Shown here: piece by piece, positions 49,640-61,315 of the stretch
Layout: each line of letters starts with the position of its first letter
Numbering within the stretch: the stretch's first letter is position 1
DNA from: Cichorium intybus
Taxonomy: Eukaryota > Streptophyta > Magnoliopsida > Asterales > Asteraceae
NCBI GenBank assembly: GCA_023525715.1
Contig: CM042009.1
Span: forward strand, 128,056,645 to 128,120,644
Length of the DNA: 64,000 nt
Direction: 5' to 3'
The notes under the pieces: generated by a model
What the model was told of the DNA's origin: nothing
Databases searched by the model: none
Seen by the model: only the letters and a program-made list of their open reading frames with translations
Translations under genes and position numbers: made by a program

Positions 49640-50660
49640 CATGCGTCCTCCGGTACCCAATCAACACGAACCTCCTAAATCATCATAACGTATAATTTAG
49701 TGATTTGAATCGCCTAAAGTCGATCCCCCTACTCTAAACCATAACCCATCCAAGTTTGGCCAAAAATCAATGGGTCGAAGTCAACGATCAAAGTCAACCC
49801 ATTGAATTGTCGTTGCAGCCAAGCACCCTTAACGTTGTTACGGGACGCGTCCAGAAACGGTAACGTTGCTATCCTTTGATGTTAGTGACACTAATCCCCG
49901 ATCATTCCAATTTCCATTGTAAGCACTTAATATGTTAAGGGGCTAAGGCCTTCCAGAATCCATCCTTTATGTCTGTAGTTTCATAAAAATATGAACTTTA
50001 CGGACATGCATGTCCAACCCAAACCCTAAGCTACAATGTGTTCAAAACCAAACTCAAACTTTTCATGGCTGCAAGAGGGCTTGACCATGCCCTCCTCCAA
50101 GGTCCAAGAGTTCCAAAACGCATTTTGAAACCAACTTAATGACATGAAGTTCTTCAAACTCCAAAAATATAACCACAATGGACCAAAACCACCATAAACT
50201 AGCTTAACTCGTATATCTAAGTAAAGTAAGTATCAAGCAGGAGACTATAATACTTATAATGGTCCAAAAGTTGAACAACGGGCTAGATCTAAGTTGTAGA
50301 ATACTCCTTGGCACCAACACTCTTTTTCTTCTTCCAAGGAACCTTCAAAACAAGGGAAATGAGGCTAGCATATAAAAGGGAAGGCTATACTCGAGTTAGG
50401 GCGTCTTTGGAAGTTGGTGGCTGATAAAAGGGGAAACCCTAGTAAGAGTCTTAAATACGGCCCAAGGCCCGAGACCTAAGGTTTTGCACTTGCGGCGCTT
50501 CGCGTCGCTAAGCATGGCTGATAGCGTCGTTATTAGCCATACTCCGCGTGCGGACTTAAACCCTCCTTCTTCGTGTCACTACCATTATATGGATAGTGTC
50601 GCAAAGTGCCTTTTCTCTGGAATGACTAAGATTTAATTCTTTAAAACCTTTAAATTAATA
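49640..50660 (-). repeat. Probable degenerate Ty3/gypsy LTR
   Basis: Non-coding and moderately GC-rich, with a patch of CG-rich words (CTTGCGGCGCTTCGCGTCGC near 50490-50510) and TATATGC/TATTTAAG promoter-like words on the minus strand, as in gypsy LTRs. Neither end nor a target duplication could be fixed, so this is a weak call. Confidence 0.35.
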
Positions 50661-50804
50661 CATGGGACACAGACCTTACATTTATGATTAATTTCTGACA
50701 CAATGCATGTGATATGCACTTGGGAATTGAGAAGACATGTCTAACGGCCATGTAAGTAGAATTGGTCATATCAGATGACTAATTTATCGATATCCCCAAG
50801 GTAT

Positions 50805-51020
50805 TTTTTCAGCCTCATCAAAAATATGCTCATGATTCCTCACAATGTATACCACTTTGTACGCTAGTGGCAAGATTTGGTCATTTCTGTCCATGGCAAC
50901 CGCTAATAACATGGTTCCTAAGTAGTTCCGTTTAAAGGGACACTGCCTAGTTATAATCAATGGTCACAAGCAGCTTAGAAACGTCTGTATCCACAAATTA
51001 TTTGACCATCAATGACAAAA
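50805..51020 (-). pseudogene. Mutator (MULE) transposase fragment
   Basis: The minus strand encodes YLGTMLLAVAMDRNDQILPL followed by AYKVV, the characteristic block after the first catalytic Asp of plant MULE transposases (consensus GTLLxAxxxDxNxQixPlAfxvV). Flanking sequence is frameshifted, and the zinc finger and the rest of the catalytic core are absent. Confidence 0.7.
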
Positions 51021-51843
51021 CCTAATCAGACTGAAACTGCAAACTAATGTATAAGTAAAAAAGAATTATACTAAGCAACTAAAGCCGACACGTAAAAACT
51101 TAAATCGATCTAAGTCATCTTTTTTAGTATGGGTAATTGTTCCATGATCCACTTTTTTCATATTATAATAATATATATGGAGACGGGAATTCATTTTCTT
51201 CATGACTTCGGTTGAATGAACTCATTTTTAATAACAACAAAATTGTGCTTAAGATAAATTGTATCAATTGCGTTTAGATAAGTTGTCAAAACATCAATGC
51301 ACATAAGACGGGAAAGTTTTATGTACTCTGAAATGGAGTGTAAGAAGTGACCTATGTCAGATAAAAATAAGTTTGTAAAGTGCTTCTTGAAAAGTTCTCC
51401 AACAATTTTAAAAGTTCATTACATTATCAAGTGACTAAATGTGTACACGGGACAAAGTTGTCAAAATAAGTTCACTGATCAAATGTGGAAAAAAAATAAC
51501 ATAATTGACTAAATATGTATATGGAACAAAGATCGTTACCCTTACGGATCATTATCCCAAAAATTCTGATACTGGACTCTAAAACGCTTAAAAGATTATT
51601 TTATCGTAAAACGGATACTCTGATACCCTTTTACTTTTAGTCCAAAACATGTCATTTCGTAAGGATAATCATCTCAACAAATGCTCAAAAGTTTAATTAT
51701 TTATTTATGTTTCATAAAAACATTATTTCATGTATGTTTTTACTATCCGTAGGGTTAGTTCTCGGACTTCATGGTCAACGCTTTGACATGCTGGTATAAG
51801 ATTTTCAAACGAACTTCGATGCTCCCTCTGTTTCATCAATACT
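51021..51843. other. 5' flank of the PPR gene
   Basis: AT-rich, no gene. It should contain the PPR promoter; no clear TATA box was identified. Confidence 0.45.
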
Positions 51844-54444
51844 ATGAATTTACAAAAGCTCAAATCTTTTAGAAAGCTTCAAACTTCTTATCACAATCGA
51901 CCCCGTTCGCTACAGTCGCTTGCTTCTACAACCGAGCTCGAAGCCCATGGTGAGTTGTCCGAACCTAGTGTCTTCCGTGATGCCCTCGACCCGTTCGACG
52001 GAATGCCCCGCAGAGATGTTTCTGCTTCCAACCACAACCACCTGCTTTTCGAGTATGCTCGAACCAATAACAACGCCCAAGCTCTCAAACACTTTCTAGA
52101 AATTCGTCGTTTGGGTTTACCTGTTAACGGGGCAAGCTTTTCTTGCGTTCTAAAGATATGTGGAAGCCTGTGCGATCAAATAATAGGCAAGCAAATACAT
52201 TGCGACTCTATCAAATATGGGTTTCTTGAGGATGTTAGCGTCGGCACTTCTCTAATTGACATGTACACAAAAACAGAAGCGATTTCCATGGCTGAGAAGG
52301 TGTTCGATGAAATGCCTGACAGAAATGTAGTGTCTTGGACTTCAATGCTTACCGGGTATTCGTTAAAGGGGCTACATAATCAAGCTATAGACCTCTTTTT
52401 ACAGATGCAAACAGAAGGAATCAAACCTAACCCATTCACATTTGCTACTGTTCTTGGAGCTTTAGCTGACAATGGTGCAGTTGTAAAAGGAATGCAGGTG
52501 CACACCATGGTTGTCAAATGCGGCTTTGAACTAATCACATATGTGTGCAATTCTTTAATTAGCATGTATTCAAAATCAGGAATGATTAAACATGCAAAAG
52601 AAGTGTTTGATTACATGGATGTTAGAGATGCAGTTTCTTGGAATGGAATGATAGCAGGTCTTGTAAAAAATGGGCAGGATTTACCTGCCCTTGATCTCTT
52701 CCATAAAATGAGACTTTCTGGAGTAAAACTCACACAAGCAATCTTTGTAACAATACTAAAATCATGCGCTAACATCAAAGAAATACTTTTACCTAAACAA
52801 CTCCATTCCGTTCTTTGGAAAAACGGAATGGAATCGGATCCTAATCTAAGAACCGCACTCATGGTCTCATACACAAAAAGCTCCGAAATTAACGATTCGT
52901 ATAAACTATTCAACACAATGAATGGAATCAAGAGCGTGGTGACGTGGACAGCAATGATTGGTGGATATATCCAAAATGGGGACATTGAAAAAGCCGTGAA
53001 AGTATTTCACCAAATGCGAATCGAAGGCGTTTCACCTAACGAATTCACGTATTCCACCGTTCTTTCTATTTCTCCTTTCGAAATTCATGCGGAATCTATT
53101 AAGACGAATTATGAATCATCAACTTCGGTTGGAACAGCTCTTTTAGACGCGTACATGAAGCTAGGAAACATCGATGATGCTAGAAAAGTTTTTGAACAAA
53201 TTCAAGAAAAAGATATAGTCACATGGTCGGCTATTTTATCGGGATATGCGCAATTGGGAGACATTGATGAAGCTATAAAAGTGTTTATTCGGTTAGAAAA
53301 CGATAAAATAAAACCAAATGAGTATACATTTTCTAGTATTATCAACGCGTGTGCGGCTCCAAATGCAGCAATAGAACACGGGAAGCAATTTCACGCGAGA
53401 ACAATTAAATCGGGATTTGACACCGCGTTATGTGTAACAACGTCTCTTGTTACAATGTACTCCAAAAAGGGAAACATTGAAAGTGCGAATAGGGTTTTCA
53501 AACAACAATCGCAAAAAGATTTAGTGTCGTGGAATTCGATGATTTCGGGGTACGCACAACACGGGTACGGGAAAAAGGCGGTTGAAATATTTGAAGAAAT
53601 GCGAAAAGAAAATATAAAAATGGACGATATAACGTTTATAGGCGTAATAACTGCGTGTACACACGCGGGGTTAGTCAAAGAAGGCGAAAAATACTTTGAC
53701 ATGATGGTGAAAGACCATAACATAACACCAACTTCCGAACATTATTCATGTATGGTTGATTTATATAGCCGAGGTGGTTTTTTAAAAAAAGCGATGGATT
53801 TTATAAACGAAATGCCGATTGTTGCGAACGCGACAGTCTGGCGGTCGTTCCTTGCTGCGTGTCGCGTTCACAAGAATTTAGAAATGGGAAAAGTCGCGGG
53901 AGAGAAATTAATGTCGTTATCGCCGCAAGATTCTGCTTCTTACGTGTTGTTATCGAATCTGTACGCGACAGCTGGCGACTGGAAGGAGAGGGAAAAAGTT
54001 AGGAGGTTGATGGATGAGAGGAATGTGAAAAAGGAAGCGGGGTGTAGTTGGATTGAGATTAAGAACAAGACGTATTGGTTTGTGGCGGGTGATGTGAGTC
54101 ATCCGATGTCGGATTTGATTTATGGGAAATTGAGGGAATTAGGGTTGAGGATGAGGGAGGAGGGGTATGTGGCGGATATGAGTTATGTTCTTCATGATGT
54201 TGAAGATGAGGGTAAAGAGGAGATTTTGAATGGGCATAGTGAGAGGTTGGCGGTTGGGTTTGGGTTGATTGTTACGGGTCGTGGTGTTTCGTTGCAGATT
54301 GTGAAGAATTTGAGAGTTTGTGGGGATTGTCATACGGTTTTTAAGTTTATATCGAAGATTGAAGGGAGGGAGATTGTTGTTAGGGATTCGATTCGGTTTC
54401 ATCATTTTAAAGATGGTGTGTGTTCTTGTGGTGAATATTGGTGA
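51844..54444 (+). CDS. DYW-class pentatricopeptide repeat protein, 866 aa, intronless
   Basis: The sequence resembles Arabidopsis At2g27610 (PCMP-H60) over its whole length, which is about the same (868 aa there). PLS-type PPR repeats span about residues 65-690, for example VVSWTSMLTGYSLKG, VSWNGMIAGLVKNG, VVTWTAMIGGYIQNG and LVSWNSMISGYAQHG. E/E+ motifs follow (about 690-780), then a DYW cytidine-deaminase domain with HSE at 798-800, CGDCH at 826-830 and CSCGEYW at the C-terminus. The zinc-binding and catalytic residues are present; the last triplet is EYW rather than DYW, a frequent variant. Such proteins act in C-to-U RNA editing in plastids or mitochondria. The N-terminus is basic and Ser-rich, consistent with organelle import. 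The absence of introns is normal for the family. Confidence 0.95.
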   Translation: MNLQKLKSFRKLQTSYHNRPRSLQSLASTTELEAHGELSEPSVFRDALDPFDGMPRRDVSASNHNHLLFEYARTNNNAQALKHFLEIRRLGLPVNGASFSCVLKICGSLCDQIIGKQIHCDSIKYGFLEDVSVGTSLIDMYTKTEAISMAEKVFDEMPDRNVVSWTSMLTGYSLKGLHNQAIDLFLQMQTEGIKPNPFTFATVLGALADNGAVVKGMQVHTMVVKCGFELITYVCNSLISMYSKSGMIKHAKEVFDYMDVRDAVSWNGMIAGLVKNGQDLPALDLFHKMRLSGVKLTQAIFVTILKSCANIKEILLPKQLHSVLWKNGMESDPNLRTALMVSYTKSSEINDSYKLFNTMNGIKSVVTWTAMIGGYIQNGDIEKAVKVFHQMRIEGVSPNEFTYSTVLSISPFEIHAESIKTNYESSTSVGTALLDAYMKLGNIDDARKVFEQIQEKDIVTWSAILSGYAQLGDIDEAIKVFIRLENDKIKPNEYTFSSIINACAAPNAAIEHGKQFHARTIKSGFDTALCVTTSLVTMYSKKGNIESANRVFKQQSQKDLVSWNSMISGYAQHGYGKKAVEIFEEMRKENIKMDDITFIGVITACTHAGLVKEGEKYFDMMVKDHNITPTSEHYSCMVDLYSRGGFLKKAMDFINEMPIVANATVWRSFLAACRVHKNLEMGKVAGEKLMSLSPQDSASYVLLSNLYATAGDWKEREKVRRLMDERNVKKEAGCSWIEIKNKTYWFVAGDVSHPMSDLIYGKLRELGLRMREEGYVADMSYVLHDVEDEGKEEILNGHSERLAVGFGLIVTGRGVSLQIVKNLRVCGDCHTVFKFISKIEGREIVVRDSIRFHHFKDGVCSCGEYW

Positions 54445-54861
54445 ATGTTATCTCAATGATATTTGAAGTTTGTAGGATGTTAAGGAAGTATTTTCTTGAA
54501 GGAATGTTATCTCAATGAGATTGTTGTTAGGGAGTCGATTCGTTTATTTTCACACCCCTAAACTAAGATGAATTAGTTATAAGGTGGTACATTAACCTTT
54601 GTTACCCAATTTTAAATCAGTGAAGGGAAGTATTAATAAGAATAATAATACACCATGTTTATATTTATGTTTACATTCATGTCAACCTTTGAAGGTCTTA
54701 TGCATTTTAAAACAAAAAAAAAAAAAAAAAATCCACCTTTTTACATGATTAACAAGACCAATATTAAAGTTAAATGTACTTAATTTCCTCCCAATACACA
54801 AGTAAAACATGATCCCCTTGTAAAACTCTCCTAAAAAAAGGTTCACAAAAATTTCCATTTC
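54445..54861. other. Convergent 3' ends of PPR and SKD1
   Basis: 417 bp separate the two stop codons. An A-run at about 54713-54731 and AT-rich DNA presumably hold both polyadenylation regions. Confidence 0.5.
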
Positions 54862-57402
54862 TTAACCTTCTTCTCCAAACTCCTTTGTAAATCTCTCATG
54901 AACCTCAAGATCACTTTTACTCACCGTCGGCCTTTGTCTTGCCAAAACCTTGTCAAAATCCGCTCGTGTAATCGGTGGTGGACTAATCTGTAATAATCAA
55001 CACCATACAATAAGTGTTTACAAACAAATTTGCAAATTTTTTAGGGTTATTTCATATGAAAATGAGGGCATTCTCGTCATTTTGTACAAACAAGAAATAT
55101 GAGTCTCTGTCCCACCTTGTTTCACCTTTTTGGATGGGACAAAAAATGTTTTGTCACATCACTCTTGGAGGGACATTGACATTAGTCAATGTCAATGTCC
55201 CATATTTTTGGAAAGGACATTTTGACATCAATTCTGTCCCACCGTTTTAAGTGAGACAAAATTGTAATTTATGTCCCAACTTTTTTTTTAAGTGGGACAA
55301 AATTGAAATTTTCGTCCAACTAATTCACTTTTGGAGTTTTGTCTCATCCTTTTCAATGAGACAAAACTGCAAATTGTGTCCCACTGATGTGTCACATCAA
55401 TGGGACAAAATTGCAATTGCAGTTTCTGTCTAACTGATGTTTGACATCAATCACAGTCCTTATTAATGACATTAGTCTATCTCTCACATTTTTGGGAGGG
55501 ACAAAATTGCAATTTTTGTCTCATTGACATCAGTCTTATGATACATGTCAGATACAGTACAACCTGTCCTGTTCTACATTAAATATTTCCCATTACCTTT
55601 TCAGCCAGTCCTTGTGCTGCAAGCTCCTGCATTGTAATCTGTACGGCACCTGGTTGTTTGGGCCCACAAGGTACCCACAAACCCTCATTTGTCTTAACAA
55701 AAAACATGGCATCTTGTGTTTTACGTACAGGTTCAAATAAAACATCCTTAACCTAAAAAAAGCAATAACAATAAACTTAAATAACACACACAGAGAGTGA
55801 TAATTTATTAATTAAATTATTATAGAGATTGCACTTACACAAACAGCTATATCTGAACCAGAAAAGCCTTCGGTTTTACGTGCCAAACTTTCAAAATCAC
55901 TTTCATTCAAGTTATTGGGAGTGTCTCCTAAATGCACCTGTGAATAAAAAGCCACAACAAACCACAAATTAATAAAAAAAAAAAAAGAGAAATAAAATGC
56001 ATATTTGTGGAAGATGATAAGATATATCTTACTTTGAACATGTGTTGGCGAGCCTTTAAATCTGGTAGTGGAATGTATATACGTTTGTCAAATCGCCTTC
56101 TGATAGCCTACAAAATTTATTTATTAGTAATTTCTTTACAAAATGTTAATGAGAAATATATATATATATCATATAGAAATTAGAAAACCCTAATTTTTTA
56201 AAAACCTGATCAAGGGCGTATGGTGTATTTGTGGCTGCAAGTACAAGAACTTTATCATCATTAGTTCCTACACCCTGTGAAATAGAAGACGGTATATAGG
56301 ATACTTGTATAGTAAAACTTAATATTTTTCTCAATGAGTTTCAAGAATTACCTGCATTTGAACAAGAATTTCGGTTTTGATACGTCTTGAAGCTTCACTT
56401 TCATTGCCTTCTCCACGTTGGCCACTTAAAGAATCAATTTCATCAATGAAGATGATGGAAGGTGCACTTTCACGGGCCATTTGGAAAAGATTTGAAACCA
56501 GCTTTTCACTTTCCCCCATCCATTTTGAAACTAGATCTGATGATGAAACACTGCATAAAACTAGTATTTTGTAAGGATGGATTATGGTGTGAAAGGAGCT
56601 CTTAACATATTTACTGTATGCAAAAAGATTTTAAACCTGAAAAATGTAGAGTCTGCTTCAGTTGCAACAGCCTTTGCTAAGTATGATTTCCCTGTACCAG
56701 GTGGACCATATAGAAGAAAAGCTCTCCATGGCCGCCTTTTACCTGCAACAGAACATGAAATCGACTAGGAGATGGAGAAGAGAACATATCTAGGATTGAT
56801 GTTGAATTCGTAAACAATTAGCACAATATAGATCGAATTCACTGATTTGGTGTTCTTCAAAACTTCAACAAGTCGATTGTTTCTATCAATCAAACTATAT
56901 TTCAGGAATATATCATCATACCAGTGAAGAACTGCGGGAATTTAACCGGCAGAATAACCGCCTCCTGTAAAGCTTGCTTAGCACTCTCGAGGCCAGCAAC
57001 ATCACTCCACTTCACGTTAGGTTTCTCCCTGACAATCGCGGAGTTCAAACCAGCCCTAAGCTTCGCTTGCTCCGGATCCTCCCCATCTCCACCTCCTCCT
57101 TCCCCGCCCTTCGGTTTTGTCTTCGGTCGTGCAGCCACCGCCGCATCACCTCCAATTGAAGCCGGTCCAGCTCCGCCGTCGTCGATAACAGCCCTAATCT
57201 CCTCCGCACGACGCAAATACTCGGTGAATTTCTGTGTGATCGCTTCACGAATCTTAGGGTTTTTTTCGTACTTCAAGTGAGTCCTGAAGTACTCCAAAGC
57301 GTTCATGTATAAGGGAAAGGCTTTAGCGTAATTCCCTGCATTGTCTTCTTTGACAGCTTGCTTCACGTACTCTATCGCCTGTTCTTTGAAGTTGCTATAC
57401 AT
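54862..57402 (-). CDS. SKD1: AAA ATPase SKD1/VPS4, 8 exons, 436 aa
   Basis: SKD1/VPS4 disassembles ESCRT-III on endosomes and is needed for multivesicular body sorting. Minus-strand exons: 57402-56922, 56742-56637, 56550-56352, 56274-56206, 56107-56033, 55937-55839, 55752-55597 and 54987-54862; all introns are GT-AG and in phase. An ATG five codons upstream (57417) is in frame, but the family start MYSNFKEQAIEYVKQAV fits 57402. The MIT domain is at about 1-75. The AAA core has Walker A GPPGTGKS (173-180), Walker B IIFIDE (228-233) and the arginine segment RRRFDKRI. The VPS4 C-terminal oligomerisation domain ends FTKEFGEEG. The length is that of plant orthologues (about 435). It looks intact. 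A Harbinger transposon begins 338 bp upstream. Confidence 0.96.
55085..55550. repeat. Degenerate GGGACAAAATTGCAATTT repeats in SKD1 intron 7
   Basis: Within the largest intron (54988-55596), words like GGGACAAAATTGCAATTT and TTTTTGTCCCA alternate in both orientations at least eight times, with spacers containing GACATTAGTCAATGTC-type palindromes. It may be an old transposon or minisatellite; ends are not definable. The plus-strand frames 55014-55433 across it are artefacts. Confidence 0.65.
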
Positions 57403-57737
57403 CGCAAATACAATCAATGGTGTTCAAGTTTGACGATCGGGTTTCAGTAATTGCAATTGAAGAGGTAAAGTCGAAGTGAAACCCTATAAAGTGGATAAAC
57501 GATCAGAATTTGAACGATCGGGGGATAAACTTCATTGACATGGGGTTTCGATCAACGAAGACGATGAAGCAATTACGACGACATGAATCTTAAACGTGGT
57601 GATTAGATACGTCATCAATTTCTCTTTGATCCTTTGATTTGTTTGTTTTTCATACATTTTTTTTTATATATTTTAACAAAAAAGAGAAAAATATACAAAT
57701 TGTCCTTATAGTTTGGGTAACTTCATAGTCTAGTCCC
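57403..57737 (-). promoter_or_regulatory. SKD1: SKD1 5' flank, cut by the Harbinger element
   Basis: It contains the 5' UTR and proximal promoter of SKD1. Beyond 57741 the native upstream DNA is displaced by 4466 bp of transposon and resumes after 62209. No individual promoter element is certain. Confidence 0.5.
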
Positions 57738-57740
57738 TAA

Positions 57741-57905
57741 CGCCCTGTTCCCGAGTTTCATTAAAGAAAAGAAAGGAAAGGAAAGAAAGATATGGAGAGA
57801 AAAGAAAGGGAGGGAAAAGAAAGGATTAATCACTTTTGTGTTCCCGAGTTCGAAGGAAAAGAAAAGAAAATAAAATAATTTTTTTGTTCCCGAGTTGAAA
57901 GGAAG
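57741..57905. repeat. Left terminal and subterminal repeats of the Harbinger element
   Basis: The terminal inverted repeat is followed by purine-rich AAAGAAAGG runs and three GTTCCCGAG motifs (57748, about 57840 and about 57888). The right end carries the inverse CTCGGGAAC at about 62129 and 62192. Repeated subterminal motifs are the usual binding sites for Harbinger proteins. Confidence 0.75.
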
Positions 57906-58308
57906 AGAAAGGAACACGACAAATTGACAAATTTACCCCTAATCTATTTTCGCACAAAAATATTAATATTTAAATTCCAATAATCTTCAATATATTTTCG
58001 CACAAAAATAATAGAATTTAAATTCCAATCATCATCAATAAAACTAACAAAATTACAATTCTACCCCTAATATGTTTTTCGCACCAAACATGATGATTTC
58101 ACAACCGAGACCAAACCATAACTACTATAAGTTGGTAATGAACAAAATCAACGCATTTGAATTACACCAAACATTTGAAATTGTCTTGGACGATACTATT
58201 TTGATAGAATGATCTCAAAAACAGAATTCAAAAAACCAAGCCATAAACAAAATCCAAAGATATAATGTCAAAATTAACAAATAATTAAGAACTACCACCC
58301 AAATTTAC

Positions 58309-59355
58309 TCATTTACCCGCACCCATCATTGTTTTTAGTATAGTCACCCGTATACTTAGTGGACTGGTAAACAATGTCCTTGCATCTGCTTGATTACGCG
58401 CCAAATACATAAGAGCCCCCGGTAATTCATTGGGATCCAAGCCCAACGGCTCCAACTCTTTATAGATTTCATCCCCGGTATACTCATGATGGTAAGCTCT
58501 TTCTAAAATCTTGTTACTTTCCCTCATTGCATTAGCCACATCTCCAAAAAGATTTATAATCTTTTTTTGCATCGGTTCTTCTTCAATATCATCTTGAAGT
58601 TTTCTTTTTTTACTTTTGTATTTCTTCACACTTGAATTTTGGTCAGGTGAAAAACACTTAGGAGATAGGACTTGAATGTCATCATCATCATCGTCGTTGT
58701 GTTGTTTCTCCAGTGTTACGTCATTACTGGCCAATAAGTCGTCCACGTCTGTAATAGTTTCTATTTTAATATCTGCAGTTTTACTCATTCGGGCATTTCT
58801 CTCTTGTGCTGTTTCTGCATGTTCTCCATTAGCTCTTTCTTTCGAAAATAACCTCACTAGGTTATCGTAGTTTGCCACTTTTTTAGTCTTCCACAAATTT
58901 GCTTCAGGCTTTGACTATTTAAAAAACCCAAATACAATTAATATTATGAATAATAACATAAACATATAAAGAAGTAAATAAATCGCAAGAAGAACACTTA
59001 CTTTAATTAAGTTTTCCCATACATCATCTTCCGCTTCAATTAGTTGGGTATTAGAATTCCAAGCAAACCCACTCAAAGAAGCTCCCTTAAACATATCATG
59101 CCATTGTGAGAAATAAGCTTTCAAACTTTTCAAACGATTCTTTAGATTATCTTTTGTTAAATTCATTTGAAGCTTTTCATTCAACTCGTTCACCATATTG
59201 GCGTATGCTAGTGAAGTAAAAGTTCCACTAATCCTGTTGCCTTTTTCGTGTTGTGTTACCATTGCTTGAATAAAAGCAGTATCCATCATTTCTGTCCACT
59301 TTTGCGATTCTTTTTTACCAACATTTCCATCGATTTCTTGCTTGCTCTTCATCAC
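58309..59355 (-). CDS. Harbinger Myb/SANT-like protein (ORF1), 2 exons, 319 aa
   Basis: Exons 59355-59002 and 58914-58309, with GTAAGT donor and TAG acceptor. Residues about 15-125 form the plant Myb/SANT-like DNA-binding domain: KWTEMMDTAFIQAM, then LTKDNLKNRLKSLKAYFSQW, EAEDDVWENLI and, in exon 2, FSKERANGEHAE. The middle is acidic with a run of Asp (DDDDD) and a basic KKYKSKKRKL patch, probably nuclear localisation; the C-terminus is helical. In Harbinger elements this protein binds the transposon ends and helps carry the transposase into the nucleus. The ATG at 59355 is followed by MKSKQEIDG and is the first in-frame start. Confidence 0.85.
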
Positions 59356-59518
59356 TTTCTATGTATCAACAAAAATAAACGCACCATACATGTTATAAAA
59401 ATTACAAATTTAGAAAGTCTATGAGCAATATATAAATAAGATGCTCGAAAACAAAATAACACAAATAAAGTGAAACACCACTAGTCAAATTGAATTACTA
59501 TAATGAACTACTATTGAA

Positions 59519-60837
59519 CTACTTTGACATATCTATTTCATTGTTAGGATGCAACAAGTAATTAGTCCACATTTGGTTTGCAATTGAGTCCCTCAGTTGC
59601 TCTGCCTCATTGCTAGCATCATGTCTGACTCTTGAATTAGGTGGCACTTCCTCTATCGGTCCATTTAACAACTCTTGTAGGACCTCATCTTCAAGAGCTT
59701 TGTCACGATCTTCCTCTAACAAAAAGTTATGTAAAATACTGCATGCCAAATAAATGTCGGATTGTGTTTGACAATCATAAAATGGTTCCTGTGTACTTCG
59801 TATAATAGGAAACCTTCTTTTTAGAACACCAAATGCCCGTTCTATAGCGTTACGTAATGAAGCATGTCGAAGATTGAACAACTCTCTTGCATTCTCTGGG
59901 CCCCGAGCGGAATACTCTTTCAAATGGTATCTGACACCTCTATATGGCGTCATCAGGGAACCCGTATGAGGCAAACCCGCGTCTACTAAACAATATCGTC
60001 CTATAAATAAGATTTAATTAGCTTTTTAATGATAGATTGCATACAAAATGAAAGTTGGTATTAGAGATTACCTGTTGGAATTACTAGTTTATCTTCTCTA
60101 TTTAATGCATTCTTCAGTATCCTAGAGTCTGATGCAGTACCCTCCCACCCAGTTAAAACATAGGTAAACTTTAAGTTAAATGAACAAGCAGCTAAGACGT
60201 TTATTGTCGGGTATCCCTTGCGACCACGATATCTGGGGGCATCCTTATTAGCCACTTTCACACGGACATGTGTCCCATCAATTGCCCCTATACAATTCTT
60301 GAAGTAAGGATAAAATCTTTTTTTCTCTTTTATCTCTTTCGGGACAACATCACCTTTATGTTGTTGAATATAACGACTTTCTAATGATATAACCGCACGT
60401 AAAACTCTATGGAAACACCTACTTGTTGTGGATTTAGAACGCCGGTATATCCAAGAAGCAAATCTAACTCTCAAGTCATTACCTACTATTTGCAAAAATC
60501 TTGCAACATGCTCTTCAACGGACATACGTTGAGTAGGTCGAAGACCACCATCACGTTCTAAGATGGTGCACAATTTCTTAAAAGCTTGCAGACTCATACG
60601 GATAAGCTCGCGGCATTTACCACCATGTGAAAGGTCGTGTAACACCTCTTCTCGTACACGTTGACGTCGTAAAATAACTTCTTTAGTAGGTAAAGTAGGA
60701 GATTTTTTTTTGGAAAGTCTACGTTGTGTCAGAATAATCATCAACAAGCAAACCAGATTTGCCATTTGCATTTGTCTGGTTCTCAGGACAAGAGCAGGTG
60801 TGGGCAACATATTATCCATTGTAAATCTAACAAACAT
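59519..60837 (-). CDS. Harbinger transposase (DDE_Tnp_4 type), 2 exons, 415 aa
   Basis: Exons 60837-60072 and 60000-59519; the 71-bp intron is GT-AG and splits a Gly codon. A helix-turn-helix region (about 100-155: MSVEEHVARFLQIVGN, then YRRSKSTTSRCFHRVL) precedes the catalytic core. The acidic triad can be read: D187 in GAIDGTH, D237 in GTASDSRIL and E309 in NAIERAFGVLKRRFP, with YCLVDAGLPH (258-267) between. Length and order match plant Harbinger transposases (about 400 aa). An alternative start is Met7 (60819). The frame is unbroken. Confidence 0.9.
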
Positions 60838-61156
60838 AAATATAATATGTTAGGGCCTAGAAGAATCTTAGTCATTAATCATTCATTGACGTAGTAGAGG
60901 ATTTATATACCTACTTAGTTTTATTTGCTTTAATTTTATCGAATATAATAACTTTTTAACTATAATTCTTTCTTTATGAAAGGTATTCCAACATTCTTAG
61001 GATGCATTATAAATGCATATTGCAAAGTATATATATTTATTCCGTGTCATCCTACGTTTTTATTTCAAATTATAGTATTCTAATAAACAAGAACAAATAT
61101 AATGCTAGATAAAGACAACTACAACTAGAGAAGGAGGCACTTTTCAATATCTCTCA

Positions 61157-61243
61157 ACGTGAATCACGCAGCATGGCAAGAGAAAAATACAAGTTTTAAC
61201 AGATCATATCATGGTGAATCACGCAGCATGGCAAGAAAAAAAT
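61157..61243. repeat. Direct repeat of about 33 bp inside the Harbinger element
   Basis: GTGAATCACGCAGCATGGCA with following AGAAAAATACAA occurs at about 61159-61190 and again at about 61212-61244, upstream of the transposase gene. Confidence 0.8.
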
Positions 61244-61252
61244 ACAACGCAT

Positions 61253-61315
61253 ATCATGATGATTTCACACCCGAGACCAAACCATAACTACTATAAGTTG
61301 GTAATGAACAAGAAG
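61253..61315 (+). repeat. Second copy of a 60-bp internal repeat of the Harbinger element
   Basis: CATGATGATTTCACACCCGA and the following 40 bp match 58089-58149 (CATGATGATTTCACAACCGA...) with only one or two changes. The two copies lie 3.2 kb apart in the same orientation, one beyond the 3' end of ORF1 and one upstream of the transposase gene. Confidence 0.8.

Noticed and set aside
55014..55433. Two plus-strand ORFs
   Set aside because: Inside SKD1 intron 7 and composed of degenerate repeats.
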